Shown in pieces: positions 18,249-27,440 of a stretch of DNA of 64,000 nt. The notes under the pieces are model-generated. The model did not search any database. It was not told the DNA's origin and saw only the letters and a list, made by a program, of their open reading frames with translations. This DNA is from Chondrus crispus. Lineage: Eukaryota > Rhodophyta > Florideophyceae > Gigartinales > Gigartinaceae. The position numbers were made by a program, and so were the translations under genes. The stretch is taken from NCBI RefSeq assembly GCF_000350225.1, contig NW_005179165.1, positions 1 through 64,000 on the forward strand, read 5' to 3'. Each line of letters starts with the position of its first letter. Position 1 is the stretch's first letter.

Positions 18249-19534
18249 ATTCCCACCGGCACCTAACCAAGGTGGCCCGAAGCAATTCGTAGCTTACCTA
18301 GTTACTTCCTAGTTACTTAGTTACTTCCTTTTTTTTACTTTCTTCCTCCTTTTTTTTACTTTCTTCCTACTTTCTTCCTACTTTCTTCCTACTTCTTTCT
18401 GCTTTCTTTCTGTTCTCTTTCTGCTTTCTTTCTATTGCCTTTTTATTGTATTTCTATTGTATTTCTATTGTTCTTCCTCTCCTCACCAACCTCGTCTCGT
18501 CTATGCTCATCTCCCTTTCGAACGAGTTCAAACGCGCACGGGTCTTAGCTAGAAACCTTTTTATTTCTCCTCTCGGTAAACATATTCCTTTTACACATTC
18601 CGCAACAAATCCTCAACAACTAAGCCTTTCGCCCTTGAAACGTCTTCCCGCTTCCGTTCCTCCAACCCATCATCCCTCTGACTTCTGCTCCCTCTGTGCC
18701 ACCTCTTTTCGCCGCGCCACGTCATGTCTACACGCCTCTGCCATCGCCCTCCGCGCCACTTCTTCCCTCCGCCCTACCTCGTGTCTACGCCCAGCCTCTG
18801 CCCTCCCCCCACTTCTTCTCTGCCCTCCCCTCCGCTTCTGTCTGCCCTCCCCTTCTCGCGACCTCGTGTCTACGCACCGCGTCTGCCCTCCCCCTCCCAC
18901 TTCTGCCCTCCCCTCCTCGCGATCTCGTGTCTACACACCGCCTCTGCCCTCCCCGCTACCTCTGCTCTCTGCTTTCCGCACCACTTCTCCTCTCCGCCCT
19001 ACCTCACCATGTTGATCCCGAGGAAAGAGGGCGGAGAGGGCGGAGCTACCCCAGAAGTCGGATCGCCGGACGGATCGCGGAAAAAATGGAGATGGCAGGG
19101 ACGGCAGGGATGGTGGGAGATTACAGAGAATGGGAATTCGTGGCAAACAATGCAAAGGGGCAAAATGTCGGCAAAAAATATATACAGTATGTCGTAAGTG
19201 CATGTATCCAGGGCGCGTGTTGTCGACGTGGACACGTTTCACTTCCGGATCTCGAGCTCCTGGCGCGGTTGAGATTGCGGAATCACAGCCATGTAAAATT
19301 TACTGTACCGGTACTGTGCGCGTGCAAAGCTGAAGGTAAATTACTACCTGCAGTACTGTAACCTTTTTCTCGACCTTTAATGTTTAAAAACAAAGTGCAC
19401 CATGGTGCGGTGAGCGATCATCGCTCACACTTTCAAATTATATACCTAATGTTGATTGCGAGGACAAATGCATACCTATAAATACTGTTGCTGTCCACAC
19501 TCTGTCGCCGCAGAGTCCGCTGTTTGGGAGATGG

Positions 19535-19621
19535 GAGTTCGTGGCAGAGTGGTTAACCAGTTACTGGAGGTGAAGTTGCCACTTTGCGCCTGCGAGGCCC
19601 TGGGTTCGATTCCCACCGGCA
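19535..19621 (+). other. tRNA-like segment with pol III A and B boxes (junction of units 4 and 5)
   Basis: The A box is at 19542-19552 and the B box at 19603-19613. The sequence matches the copy at 4354. It is undisturbed by insertions and is followed by the T-rich tract of the next unit, so it is the best copy for testing pol III transcription. As in the other copies, the acceptor stem does not pair. Confidence 0.6.
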
Positions 19622-20790
19622 CCTAACCAAGGTGGCCCGAAGCAATTCGTAGCTTACCTAGTTACTTCCTAGTTACTTAGTTACTTCCTTTTTTTTACTT
19701 TCTTCCTCCTTTTTTTTACTTTCTTCCTACTTTCTTCCTACTTTCTTCCTACTTCTTTCTGCTTTCTTTCTGTTCTCTTTCTGCTTTCTTTCTATTGCCT
19801 TTTTATTGTATTTCTATTGTATTTCTATTGTTCTTCCTCTCCTCACCAACCTCGTCTCGTCTATGCTCATCTCCCTTTCGAACGAGTTCAAACGCGCACG
19901 GGTCTTAGCTAGAAACCTTTTTATTTCTCCTCTCGGTAAACATATTCCTTTTACACATTCCGCAACAAATCCTCAACAACTAAGCCTTTCGCCCTTGAAA
20001 CGTCTTCCCGCTTCCGTTCCTCCAACCCATCATCCCTCTGACTTCTGCTCCCTCTGTGCCACCTCTTTTCGCCGCGCCACGTCATGTCTACACGCCTCTG
20101 CCATCGCCCTCCGCGCCACTTCTTCCCTCCGCCCTACCTCGTGTCTACGCCCAGCCTCTGCCCTCCCCCCACTTCTTCTCTGCCCTCCCCTCCGCTTCTG
20201 TCTGCCCTCCCCTTCTCGCGACCTCGTGTCTACGCACCGCGTCTGCCCTCCCCCTCCCACTTCTGCCCTCCCCTCCTCGCGATCTCGTGTCTACACACCG
20301 CCTCTGCCCTCCCCGCTACCTCTGCTCTCTGCTTTCCGCACCACTTCTCCTCTCCGCCCTACCTCACCATGTTGATCCCGAGGAAAGAGGGCGGAGAGGG
20401 CGGAGCTACCCCAGAAGTCGGATCGCCGGACGGATCGCGGAAAAAATGGAGATGGCAGGGACGGCAGGGATGGTGGGAGATTACAGAGAATGGGAATTCG
20501 TGGCAAACAATGCAAAGGGGCAAAATGTCGGCAAAAAATATATACAGTATGTCGTAAGTGCATGTATCCAGGGCGCGTGTTGTCGACGTGGACACGTTTC
20601 ACTTCCGGATCTCGAGCTCCTGGCGCGGTTGAGATTGCGGAATCACAGCCATGTAAAATTTACTGTACCGGTACTGTGCGCGTGCAAAGCTGAAGGTAAA
20701 TTACTACCTGCAGTACTGTAACCTTTTTCTCGACCTTTAATGTTTAAAAACAAAGTGCACCATGGTGCGGTGAGCGATCATCGCTCACAC

Positions 20791-21108
20791 TCAAGAGAGA
20801 CTTTTTCTTGTTCAATTCGCTGCAACATTACAGCGTGCATTACAGTACGGATGGTACACGTGTATGACGTGGCGATGTTGCAAGATGGTGCGCATCCATT
20901 ATTGAGTTGCAATTTTGTACCTTGCATGCAATAATCTAATGGGATTACCATATCAACAATTTTCTCCCATCATGCCATGCAACCTTCAAGATGCCCTTCA
21001 AGATGCAGCCAGAAACTTTCTTGGCAATGCTGAGGAAGTTTCACAATACCCAAGGGTAGTTTATTTTTTTAGATGCCTTCGTGAAGGGTTACTAGTGATA
21101 CCGGGTAC
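20791..21108. other. Unassigned spacer after the tandem array
   Basis: The array stops abruptly after CGCTCACAC at 20790. The following 318 bp are unlike the repeat unit. I see no ORF with recognisable features and no terminal repeats here. Confidence 0.6.
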
Positions 21109-21157
21109 AAGGGGGGTCGCGATATAGTGCCATCTTTGTTAGTGAAAGCTCCGATAT

Positions 21158-21450
21158 CCCTATGCTGCTTAGGTGATGAAAATTGCGTCACTTTGAAGAA
21201 GTGATTTTGCGTGAACTTTGGGTACAATTAGTGACGTTTTTGAGAGATCGTTCACTGAAAATGTAGTGATTGGTCACTCTCTGTAGTGAATCATCACTGC
21301 AATATAGTGACCAGCACAAAAATGTACGCAAGTTGAGTGACGTCACTCACAATCAATGCAGAAACATCACTAAATCACTCAAAATCACCTTTCAACATCA
21401 CTTTTCTCTCTCACAATCACCCCTATCACAAAAACATTGGCCCCATCGCT
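21158..21450 (+). repeat. Left terminal inverted repeat of piggyBac-like element
   Basis: Its mirror image is 26381-26673. Identity is nearly complete for the first 170 bp, then scattered mismatches appear up to GGGGTGATTGTG / GGGGTGACCGTG. It contains many TCACT/AGTGA motifs in both orientations, likely transposase-binding sites. Confidence 0.9.
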
Positions 21451-22132
21451 CTTCCACCCAATGCCTAGCCCGTTTCATATTCATCTCGAACATAAACCGA
21501 TGGTACGCGGATACATCGATCTCGTCTCCGTCGGTGACCGAATGCACAGCCTCGCCGTCTGCGATGTTGCTCATCACTCCTTTGCGTCGCGAAGCCCTGC
21601 CCTCCCGAGCCGCGCGTCAACACTTTCAAAAGATTTCTGACAGGCTGACGGATCTCCTGACGGCTCTGTGGACTTTACCTCCTCCCGAGACCATTCCGAG
21701 CTACATTCCATGCCAGTCTCCATTAACAGCATGGCCGACACATCCAGTGTGCCACTCACCGAAAGCTTCGTCGACAGGGCCATCGACGGCTCGGGTGTTT
21801 CGGAGGGGGAGGGATCCGTGGCGGAAATCAGCGTATGTTCGTGGCGCGACGAGGGTGACTTGCTCGCTGGATGTGAGACGGGACTTGTTTCTGCTCAGCG
21901 TAGGCTACACCGGGGCGTGGATGCGACGCGGGCGTGAGCCTCTTTCATCACTGTGTGGAAGGATAGTGATATCGTCCTTGCTCTTAAGTAAAACGCTTGG
22001 AAAAATGAAATCAAGCGTCTATCGGGAATTGCCGTCACCATGAACTAGCTCGTAGGAGTGATTGAGGCATCTGGAAGCGGTCGATTGAAAACTGTTAAGC
22101 TTGACGTTATTCAACCGCATGTCAACAAAATT

Positions 22133-22570
22133 TTACTCTCTGGCGTCTGTCTGCTGCTGCGTTGGCTCCCTATACTTTTCCCTCACTGACTGCTCGAAGA
22201 TCTGCCTGTTCTCTTCGGACATGGAAGCCCGAACAAGCGTGTCTGAGGAGTGCCATAATTCCCAGCATCCTGTGCAAATAGGCTGTAGGCATAGCTCACA
22301 CCAGTTTCGCTGTCTTGAGCCTCCCTTCTTCGTGTGTCGTTTGCCTCTGTATTTAAATACATGCGTAAACGAACATAATGAGCAGTATGTAGCCTGGGCT
22401 TTCACAAAACGGTGTCTTGATGAAGGGCTCAGGCGTAAAGATTTGGCGGACGCCATGTTATACTTCTTGGCAGCTTCTGAGCTGTACCTGGGCTTTAGAG
22501 ACATAGCCACAGTAACTGGCATTACTTGGGAGCATGCATTTTGTGACGTCCGCCTTCCACTTGATGCCAT
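22133..22570 (-). CDS. Cys-rich C-terminal domain ORF of the piggyBac-like element
   Basis: The ORF is 145 codons and starts 15 bp past the transposase stop on the same strand. It contains CSLC...CELCLQPICTGCWELWH, a CX2C...CX2CX4CX2CX4H arrangement like the zinc-binding tail of piggyBac transposases. It may be joined to the transposase by splicing (a GTAAAT donor-like site lies near the large ORF's end), by a frameshift, or be made separately. The overlapping plus-strand ORF at 22101-22574 is a shadow. Confidence 0.65.
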   Translation of the reverse strand: MASSGRRTSQNACSQVMPVTVAMSLKPRYSSEAAKKYNMASAKSLRLSPSSRHRFVKAQATYCSLCSFTHVFKYRGKRHTKKGGSRQRNWCELCLQPICTGCWELWHSSDTLVRASMSEENRQIFEQSVREKYREPTQQQTDARE

Positions 22571-22585
22571 GTAGAAGTCGTTTAT

Positions 22586-25500
22586 TTACATTGCCAGTCC
22601 TCTTGCAAAGGTCCCGAAAGTCTCACACTGTGTAACGTCATGTCTCAGCTTGTTGTACCCTTTTGTTTTAACCATTTCGTTCACAGAAGAGCTTGGGAGG
22701 AGCCCTTTTTCTCTAGCAATCGCAAGGCGATGGACTATACCAGCATTGTTAACCTGGGAGCAAATTATTCGTCCTATAATGCTGGCAATAGGGTTTTCCG
22801 AAGTGTTTGTCTTGCTCAAAGATTTCATGGCTCTACTGTACTCATCCACCCCTCCTTTTAAAGCATTCCAGTAAACCAGTAGAGTTGGGCGAATCATACG
22901 TGCGGGAGGCAAAGGTGCTCCTCTTTTTCGAACCAACGTCTTGTACGCCATGCTAAGTCCGTAAAATGACGCAAAGCTATGTAGATCAGATGCATATGAG
23001 GATCGAAGTAATGTGTCGTAGTCCTTTGGTATCTCACTTGGAGCATTGCCCACCCATGAAAATACAGCAGCCTGTACCCCTTCGAGACAATGTAGGTAAT
23101 TGTTACGAAGTAGCTGTGAAAACTGCAGAAGTGTAGCAAATATTATCTCTCCATTTCCCATTGAACTTCCCTTGGCGACAACGAACAGAACGTGCTCAAC
23201 ACCGAAAACGATGGCGTGGTGTAGACATTGAAGCCTATAGGCTGTGGAAAGAACAGATTCATGAAAGTGCTTGTCATTTCGGTTGGAGGTCCCAATCCCC
23301 GTAATACGAAAAAATGTACCGAACCTGTCAGCCGTACCCCTAGCTTCTTCAATAGTGCGTGGAGAAGTCATAGTTTTGACCTCTACCACGGCGCAAAGCA
23401 CCTCGTTATCAGGTCCTACAATACCGCATAGACCATCCGGGCTGTCTCCAAGCATTTCGTTTCCTCTCTGACAGACTAGCCCTAGGCTTTTTATGTAATC
23501 AACACGAAAATGTGTGCTTCCATCATCCTGAAAAAAAGAAGATCTTTGAGCTACGTTGTTTGCACCTGCTTCAGTGCACGGTGTACTGTCAATAAAGGCA
23601 ACGAGTGCCTTCAGCACCTCAGCTTCATTTATGCAGCCCTCTTTCATCCCCGCAGTAGCCACTAAAGGTTTCATTACCCACGACGACAATGACGTTTTTA
23701 TAATCTCCTTTTTTACTGCTTTTTCGTCTCGATCTCTTCTTCCCTCATCATCCAATAATTCCGGCTCTTCCAGTGTATCCGTTCCCGCACGAACAGCCTG
23801 TTTGATACAAACAATTTTGTCAATGATTTGCTGTTTTCGGAGAGAAGACGGCTGTCGGCGACCTATCCGTGCTAACATATTCAGAAGGTCTTCTTTGCGC
23901 ATGTCACTGAGTTCGTCATCGTTTGCCTGTAAAAAAGATGTTACAGCACCCTGCTCTACAGTTGCCAACGCAGTCCTCTTTAGGACATTTAAACTCTCCA
24001 ATACTGTGCTCCATTTCAGCGACAGTATCCGCCTCACGATTTCTGCATCTTCTGACATCCTGGACGCGTGGGGATCCAGGCGCTGTCCTCTCAACAGCAG
24101 TGATAGACCGTTAATATTTTTTTCAAAGTTGCTTGCCACAGTAATAAAAAAGCCATGAGAAGTTCTAGATGTGAAAGAGAACGCACGGGCGAGGAACCAC
24201 CCGGGATCCTCGGATTGCAAAAACGTTAATTGCCGCACTCGATGTACGACCTGTTCGACTTTCGTTCTTACAGTTGATGGTACTAGTCCTGTACGAGATA
24301 GTTCCGTGGATCTACGAGATCGCGACAATCTTTCATATACAGTCTGTAGCTGTTCTAGCTTTTCGTCATTAATTCCCACGCGAAAAGTGTTACGAGGTAT
24401 CAACGTGAATTTTCTCGTCGAGAAAAGCCGGTCGTTGTTATGGTACATTGCAGCGATACGGCCGCTGGAGCTTTCCCTATAAACAGCAGCTTCCAAAGTT
24501 CTTCCATTCCCGCTTGTCACCTTCTTCCGAGCACGATAGATAGCACGACAGCCCTTTTCAGAGACAGACATACCTTTATGTCTCTTGGAGATTGGTCCGT
24601 TTCCAAACACATAAGGGAAATCTAATGATCTCTTGTGTGTACCCAACCCAGTAGCCCCCAAAGTTTCGTTAACGAACGAAATGGTTTCTTTCGTGTTGTA
24701 TCCGCGGTCAGCCGCAAATATTGCATCGGCCATAAGAGAAAGTGAACCCCTTGTTGGAGCTCCTTGAACTAGCTGAACAAGTCTTTCCCAGACGTCTACC
24801 AATTTCTCTCGTGGCCTTGAGTAGTGACATGCAAGTATGAAAGGGTTTAGGGCGGAGCAGAGTGCATTGCTCACAGGACCAAGGGCTTTTGAGGGATTGT
24901 TCAGTTGCTGCAGGTTTGTGTATTTTGTTACGGCTCTGGAACTCAGCCTAAGATGATCATCATCTAGTGAGAAAAGAGTGGCCCTCGGTATGTATAAGAG
25001 TCTCCTGTTCACAGCCGCGCATTCTTGCTCCATCTCTGTGATCAACGCATTTCCTCTGGACGGCTTGTTGCTCCAACCAGTATAATTATGCTCCACTCTC
25101 CCTCGCCTTTGTTTTGTGCAGCTGAGGGCAGACCAAACATCTTTATGACGGCCTGCGTCCACTCCCATTTGATAGAAAAACCCAGAGTTGTCGCGGTTAG
25201 ATACGGTGGACACTGACTCCCCGTAGGCCGAACAAAGAACATGCTGTGCTATTACGGCCATTAGCTCCGCAATGTCCACAGTCTTCCTGTTTCTTGCAAC
25301 AAGAACCCGATTAACTGCTTCTCGAACCTTTTCGAGTACACTTGTCGGCAACATCGATTTAAAAACTTCGAATCGGCTAGGCACGAAGCCATCAATTGCG
25401 GCGGAAACATATCCTCGAGCTACAGTATTCGAACCTTTCACATCATCACAAACATTTTCAAGAACGGCGTTTGCCTCCTTAACAAAAATTGGTGCTAGTG

Positions 25501-26275
25501 TCTCGTCAACGTTGTCGACGATGATTTCTGTCTGTGCGAATGCCGACAAATAGTCCCAGCCAGGGAGCCCCCCATGGCGCTGTGAAATCGAACGTGTATC
25601 CTCTCTTTCGCTGTTTGCAAACACTTCCGCCTCACCCACATCATTGTTCAAATCGTCATCGACGATGGAGTCAAGGACAACGTCATCTTCTGCCGTAAAT
25701 ATTCCAGACCAGTGGTCCTCAATGACGTTTTTTTGCGCATTAACCTCAGCATTATCCCGTGTTGCAGCGTTAAAGGTTGAACTACGAAGAGCAATGACTT
25801 CTTCTTCCAAAACGTGGGCGTCCGATGTGCAACTTTCGTCTTCTGATCCGGACTTTGAAGAGATTTCCAACATTTCAGAAAGCTCCTGGGAAAAAGGATG
25901 GTCCCCATCATCCAATGACGGGCTGGAGGGGTAGTCAGGTGTTGTTCGAACTGTTAGTAGAGCTGTATCAGTGGGAGGAATTACCATTGTAGACATTTGG
26001 TAAGCGCTTGGAGGAGCAGCTGCTGGCGAGCTGCATGAAGCTTGTCCATCGGTCATGCAGTTATTACTCGACGGAGCGTCGGTTTCGTGTGACAACGCGG
26101 GGAGCAACGACCGATCTTGTTGACCGAGCAGTTGACAGGGTCGTTCTTCTGAAGACAAAGAGTTGTCAAAGTGTGGTTCCGAGTCAAAAATAGGGTCTGC
26201 ATGAACTACTGATTTTTGCTGTTGGCTTGTACTGTATGTATTGTTAGACATAGTAGCACACAGATCCAGGCACAA
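22586..26275 (-). CDS. piggyBac-like transposase with inserted PD-(D/E)XK (YqaJ-like) nuclease domain
   Basis: The ORF is 1229 codons; a second Met at residue 9 (26251) is an equally good start. The N-terminus (1-230) is acidic and low-complexity. A piggyBac-type DDE fold is suggested by SLDDDHLRLSSR (D438), ADAIFAADRGYNTKE (D523, followed by GATGLGTHKRS like the piggyBac GTxRxNR segment) and YWNALKGGVDEYSR (D1144), which matches the piggyBac KGGVD motif. Between D523 and D1144 lie about 620 residues, far more than in piggyBac. They include GDSPDGL (P946-D947) with VVEVK (E965-x-K967) and a downstream YRLQCLHH (Q1016) segment: the PD-(D/E)XK and Q motifs of the YqaJ/lambda-exonuclease type. 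Family placement is by motif; the combined architecture is inferred. No internal stops. The Cys-rich domain normally ending piggyBac proteins is in a separate ORF just downstream. Confidence 0.8.
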   Translation of the reverse strand: MCLDLCATMSNNTYSTSQQQKSVVHADPIFDSEPHFDNSLSSEERPCQLLGQQDRSLLPALSHETDAPSSNNCMTDGQASCSSPAAAPPSAYQMSTMVIPPTDTALLTVRTTPDYPSSPSLDDGDHPFSQELSEMLEISSKSGSEDESCTSDAHVLEEEVIALRSSTFNAATRDNAEVNAQKNVIEDHWSGIFTAEDDVVLDSIVDDDLNNDVGEAEVFANSEREDTRSISQRHGGLPGWDYLSAFAQTEIIVDNVDETLAPIFVKEANAVLENVCDDVKGSNTVARGYVSAAIDGFVPSRFEVFKSMLPTSVLEKVREAVNRVLVARNRKTVDIAELMAVIAQHVLCSAYGESVSTVSNRDNSGFFYQMGVDAGRHKDVWSALSCTKQRRGRVEHNYTGWSNKPSRGNALITEMEQECAAVNRRLLYIPRATLFSLDDDHLRLSSRAVTKYTNLQQLNNPSKALGPVSNALCSALNPFILACHYSRPREKLVDVWERLVQLVQGAPTRGSLSLMADAIFAADRGYNTKETISFVNETLGATGLGTHKRSLDFPYVFGNGPISKRHKGMSVSEKGCRAIYRARKKVTSGNGRTLEAAVYRESSSGRIAAMYHNNDRLFSTRKFTLIPRNTFRVGINDEKLEQLQTVYERLSRSRRSTELSRTGLVPSTVRTKVEQVVHRVRQLTFLQSEDPGWFLARAFSFTSRTSHGFFITVASNFEKNINGLSLLLRGQRLDPHASRMSEDAEIVRRILSLKWSTVLESLNVLKRTALATVEQGAVTSFLQANDDELSDMRKEDLLNMLARIGRRQPSSLRKQQIIDKIVCIKQAVRAGTDTLEEPELLDDEGRRDRDEKAVKKEIIKTSLSSWVMKPLVATAGMKEGCINEAEVLKALVAFIDSTPCTEAGANNVAQRSSFFQDDGSTHFRVDYIKSLGLVCQRGNEMLGDSPDGLCGIVGPDNEVLCAVVEVKTMTSPRTIEEARGTADRFGTFFRITGIGTSNRNDKHFHESVLSTAYRLQCLHHAIVFGVEHVLFVVAKGSSMGNGEIIFATLLQFSQLLRNNYLHCLEGVQAAVFSWVGNAPSEIPKDYDTLLRSSYASDLHSFASFYGLSMAYKTLVRKRGAPLPPARMIRPTLLVYWNALKGGVDEYSRAMKSLSKTNTSENPIASIIGRIICSQVNNAGIVHRLAIAREKGLLPSSSVNEMVKTKGYNKLRHDVTQCETFGTFARGLAM

Positions 26276-26380
26276 AGATTTTCAGTGCAGCTTCTTTTCC
26301 GAAGCTACAGGCAGGTCGCAGTACCACGAAAGTGAAAGCGTTGGTTGATTTCATCCCCTCAACCGTCTTTCCTAAGCGCA

Positions 26381-26673
26381 AGGGCGATAGGGCCCGTTTT
26401 TGTGATAGGGGTGACCGTGGGAGAGAAAAGTGATGTTGGAAGGTGACTTTGGGTGATTTAGTGATGTTTCCGCATTGATGGTGAGTGACGTCACTCAGTT
26501 TGCCAACATTTTTGTGCTGTTCACTACATTGCAGTGATGATTCACTACAGAGAGTGACCAATCACTACATTTTCAGTGAACGATCTCTCAAAAACGTCAC
26601 TAATTGTACCCAAAGTTCACGCAAAATCACTTCTTCAAAGTGACGCAATTTTCATCACCTATGCAGCATAGGG
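26381..26673 (-). repeat. Right terminal inverted repeat of piggyBac-like element
   Basis: This is the inverted copy of 21158-21450 and lies about 110 bp upstream of the transposase start codon, so it probably includes the promoter. The outer boundary is GCATAGGG followed by ATAT. Confidence 0.9.
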
Positions 26674-26927
26674 ATATAGTGCTACCCTTCTGCGGGTGGC
26701 ACGAATTTTGAGCCAAAAACGAAGGGTCTCCAGAGAGGCAGTTGGATGGACGTACTGCCCGAGAGCCACTGCCGCCATGGAAAGATATTATGCAGTTGCT
26801 AACTCGAATAGAGACTACGGCGGAAAAAGGCAAGGTCGATGATGCAATTGGACATCTGCAAAAGTGTAGGCTGGCATTTATGGCTACGAAAAAAGAGGAA
26901 GTAATGCGACGACTCGGCAGCTATTGT

Positions 26928-27000
26928 ACTACAGTCATCTCTCGATAACTGGAACATGCGATAACGGGAACACCCCGATAAACGGAACGAGAACGAACTG
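26928..27000 (+). repeat. Pogo/Tigger-like terminal sequence with three internal repeats
   Basis: TA-CAGTCATCTCTCGATAACTGG starts at about 26929. CGATAACTGGAAC, CGATAACGGGAAC and CGATAAACGGAAC follow within 60 bp. This is the usual look of a pogo/Tigger terminus with transposase-binding repeats. No matching opposite end was found, so it is probably a truncated second element. Confidence 0.45.
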
Positions 27001-27440
27001 GCTTCTCCCGTGCTGGGAGCAGCATAAATTTAACTAAAACATACATTTGTTCCACCGCCCGTTAAGCAGAACCCGAAATTGTCGCCGTTGGTCCCAAAAT
27101 GTGCCAAAAAACAATCGTTAAACATGTATCCATCCCTATTGGCAGTGATGAGAGTGTGGATGATGGATGTAATAACATAAATGCTTGATTAGACTTGAGT
27201 CTGTAGTGCAGAAGCAAAGTGTGAGTGATGGCGTCCTGCGAGCGGTCTTTTTGAACAGTGATGCAAGGAAATGGCTGCAAAAAGCCGTAAATCTCATTAT
27301 CATACAGTGCCTGGTTCGATATAGTGCCGTTTTTGGCCCAGTGACATAGGGTGGCACTATATCGCGACCCCCCCTGTAATGCTTTCGGAAAAGGGTACAG
27401 GTCGCGGGTATGATGTACTGTACTAGGGAACACGTTGTCA

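Larger units (their letters stand above)
1..20790 (+). repeat. Tandem array of 1.36-kb tRNA-like repeat units, interrupted by LTR elements
   Basis: The same sequence recurs in direct orientation, and undisturbed copies have a period of 1360 bp (18249-19608 and the next unit from 19609; 11541-12900 and the ATTC at 12901). Counted from the ATTCCCACC motif, the units are: 1-4427 (window-truncated, split by a copia element), 4428-5724 (cut by a second copia element), 10713-11540 (partial, with a solo LTR and a foreign patch), 11541-12904, 18249-19608, and 19609-20790 (partial end). The order in each unit is: 3' half of a tRNA-like segment, T-rich and TTCC-rich tract, very C/T-rich tract (CTCTGCCCTCCCC variants), G/A-rich tract, a conserved tail ending GCTCACACTTTCAAATTATATACC, then the 5' half of the tRNA-like segment. 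Copies look almost identical by eye; the unit at 4428 lacks 16 bp near 4473. ORFs inside the unit are low-complexity and probably not genes. Confidence 0.9.
21158..26673 (-). mobile_element. piggyBac-like DNA transposon with long TIRs and a nuclease-bearing transposase
   Basis: Termini are CCCTATGCTGC...GCAGCATAGGG, flanked by ATAT on both sides (21154-21157 and 26674-26677). The CCCTA start and 4-bp AT-only target resemble piggyBac (TTAA-CCCTAG). The inverted repeats are about 290 bp (21158-21450 and 26381-26673), roughly 93% alike by eye, and full of GTGA/TCAC motifs. Known piggyBac ends are much shorter. The element codes on the minus strand for a 1229-residue transposase and, just downstream, a Cys-rich C-terminal ORF. 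It lies inside a pogo-like element. The 21450-22130 interval between the left repeat and the coding region has no recognisable gene. Confidence 0.85.
21109..27377. mobile_element. Degenerate pogo/Tigger-like element split by the piggyBac-like element
   Basis: GGGGGGTCGCGATATAGTGCCA at 21112-21133 recurs inverted at about 27353-27374. Both outer ends read TA-CA(A/G)GG, consistent with a TA target duplication and the CA-start termini of pogo-type elements. Without the 5.5-kb insertion the element is only about 750 bp. It has subterminal copies of CGATATAGTGC, and GGCACTATATCG lies inverted near 27350. It is non-autonomous or decayed. The ORF at 26742-26948 (MDGRTAREPLPP...) might be a remnant of a transposase C-terminus, but that is weak. 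Confidence 0.55.

Noticed and set aside
21158..21450. CRISPR-like short repeats (GTGA/TCAC)
   Set aside because: Irregular spacing, both orientations and a mirror copy at 26381-26673 show a transposon terminus in a eukaryote.
21270..22043. 257-codon plus-strand ORF in the left part of the piggyBac-like element
   Set aside because: It starts in the inverted repeat, has no recognisable motif, and the opposite repeat encodes an equivalent meaningless ORF (26244-26561).
22101..22574. 157-codon plus-strand ORF
   Set aside because: It is the antisense of the Cys-rich minus-strand ORF, which has a clear zinc-binding pattern.
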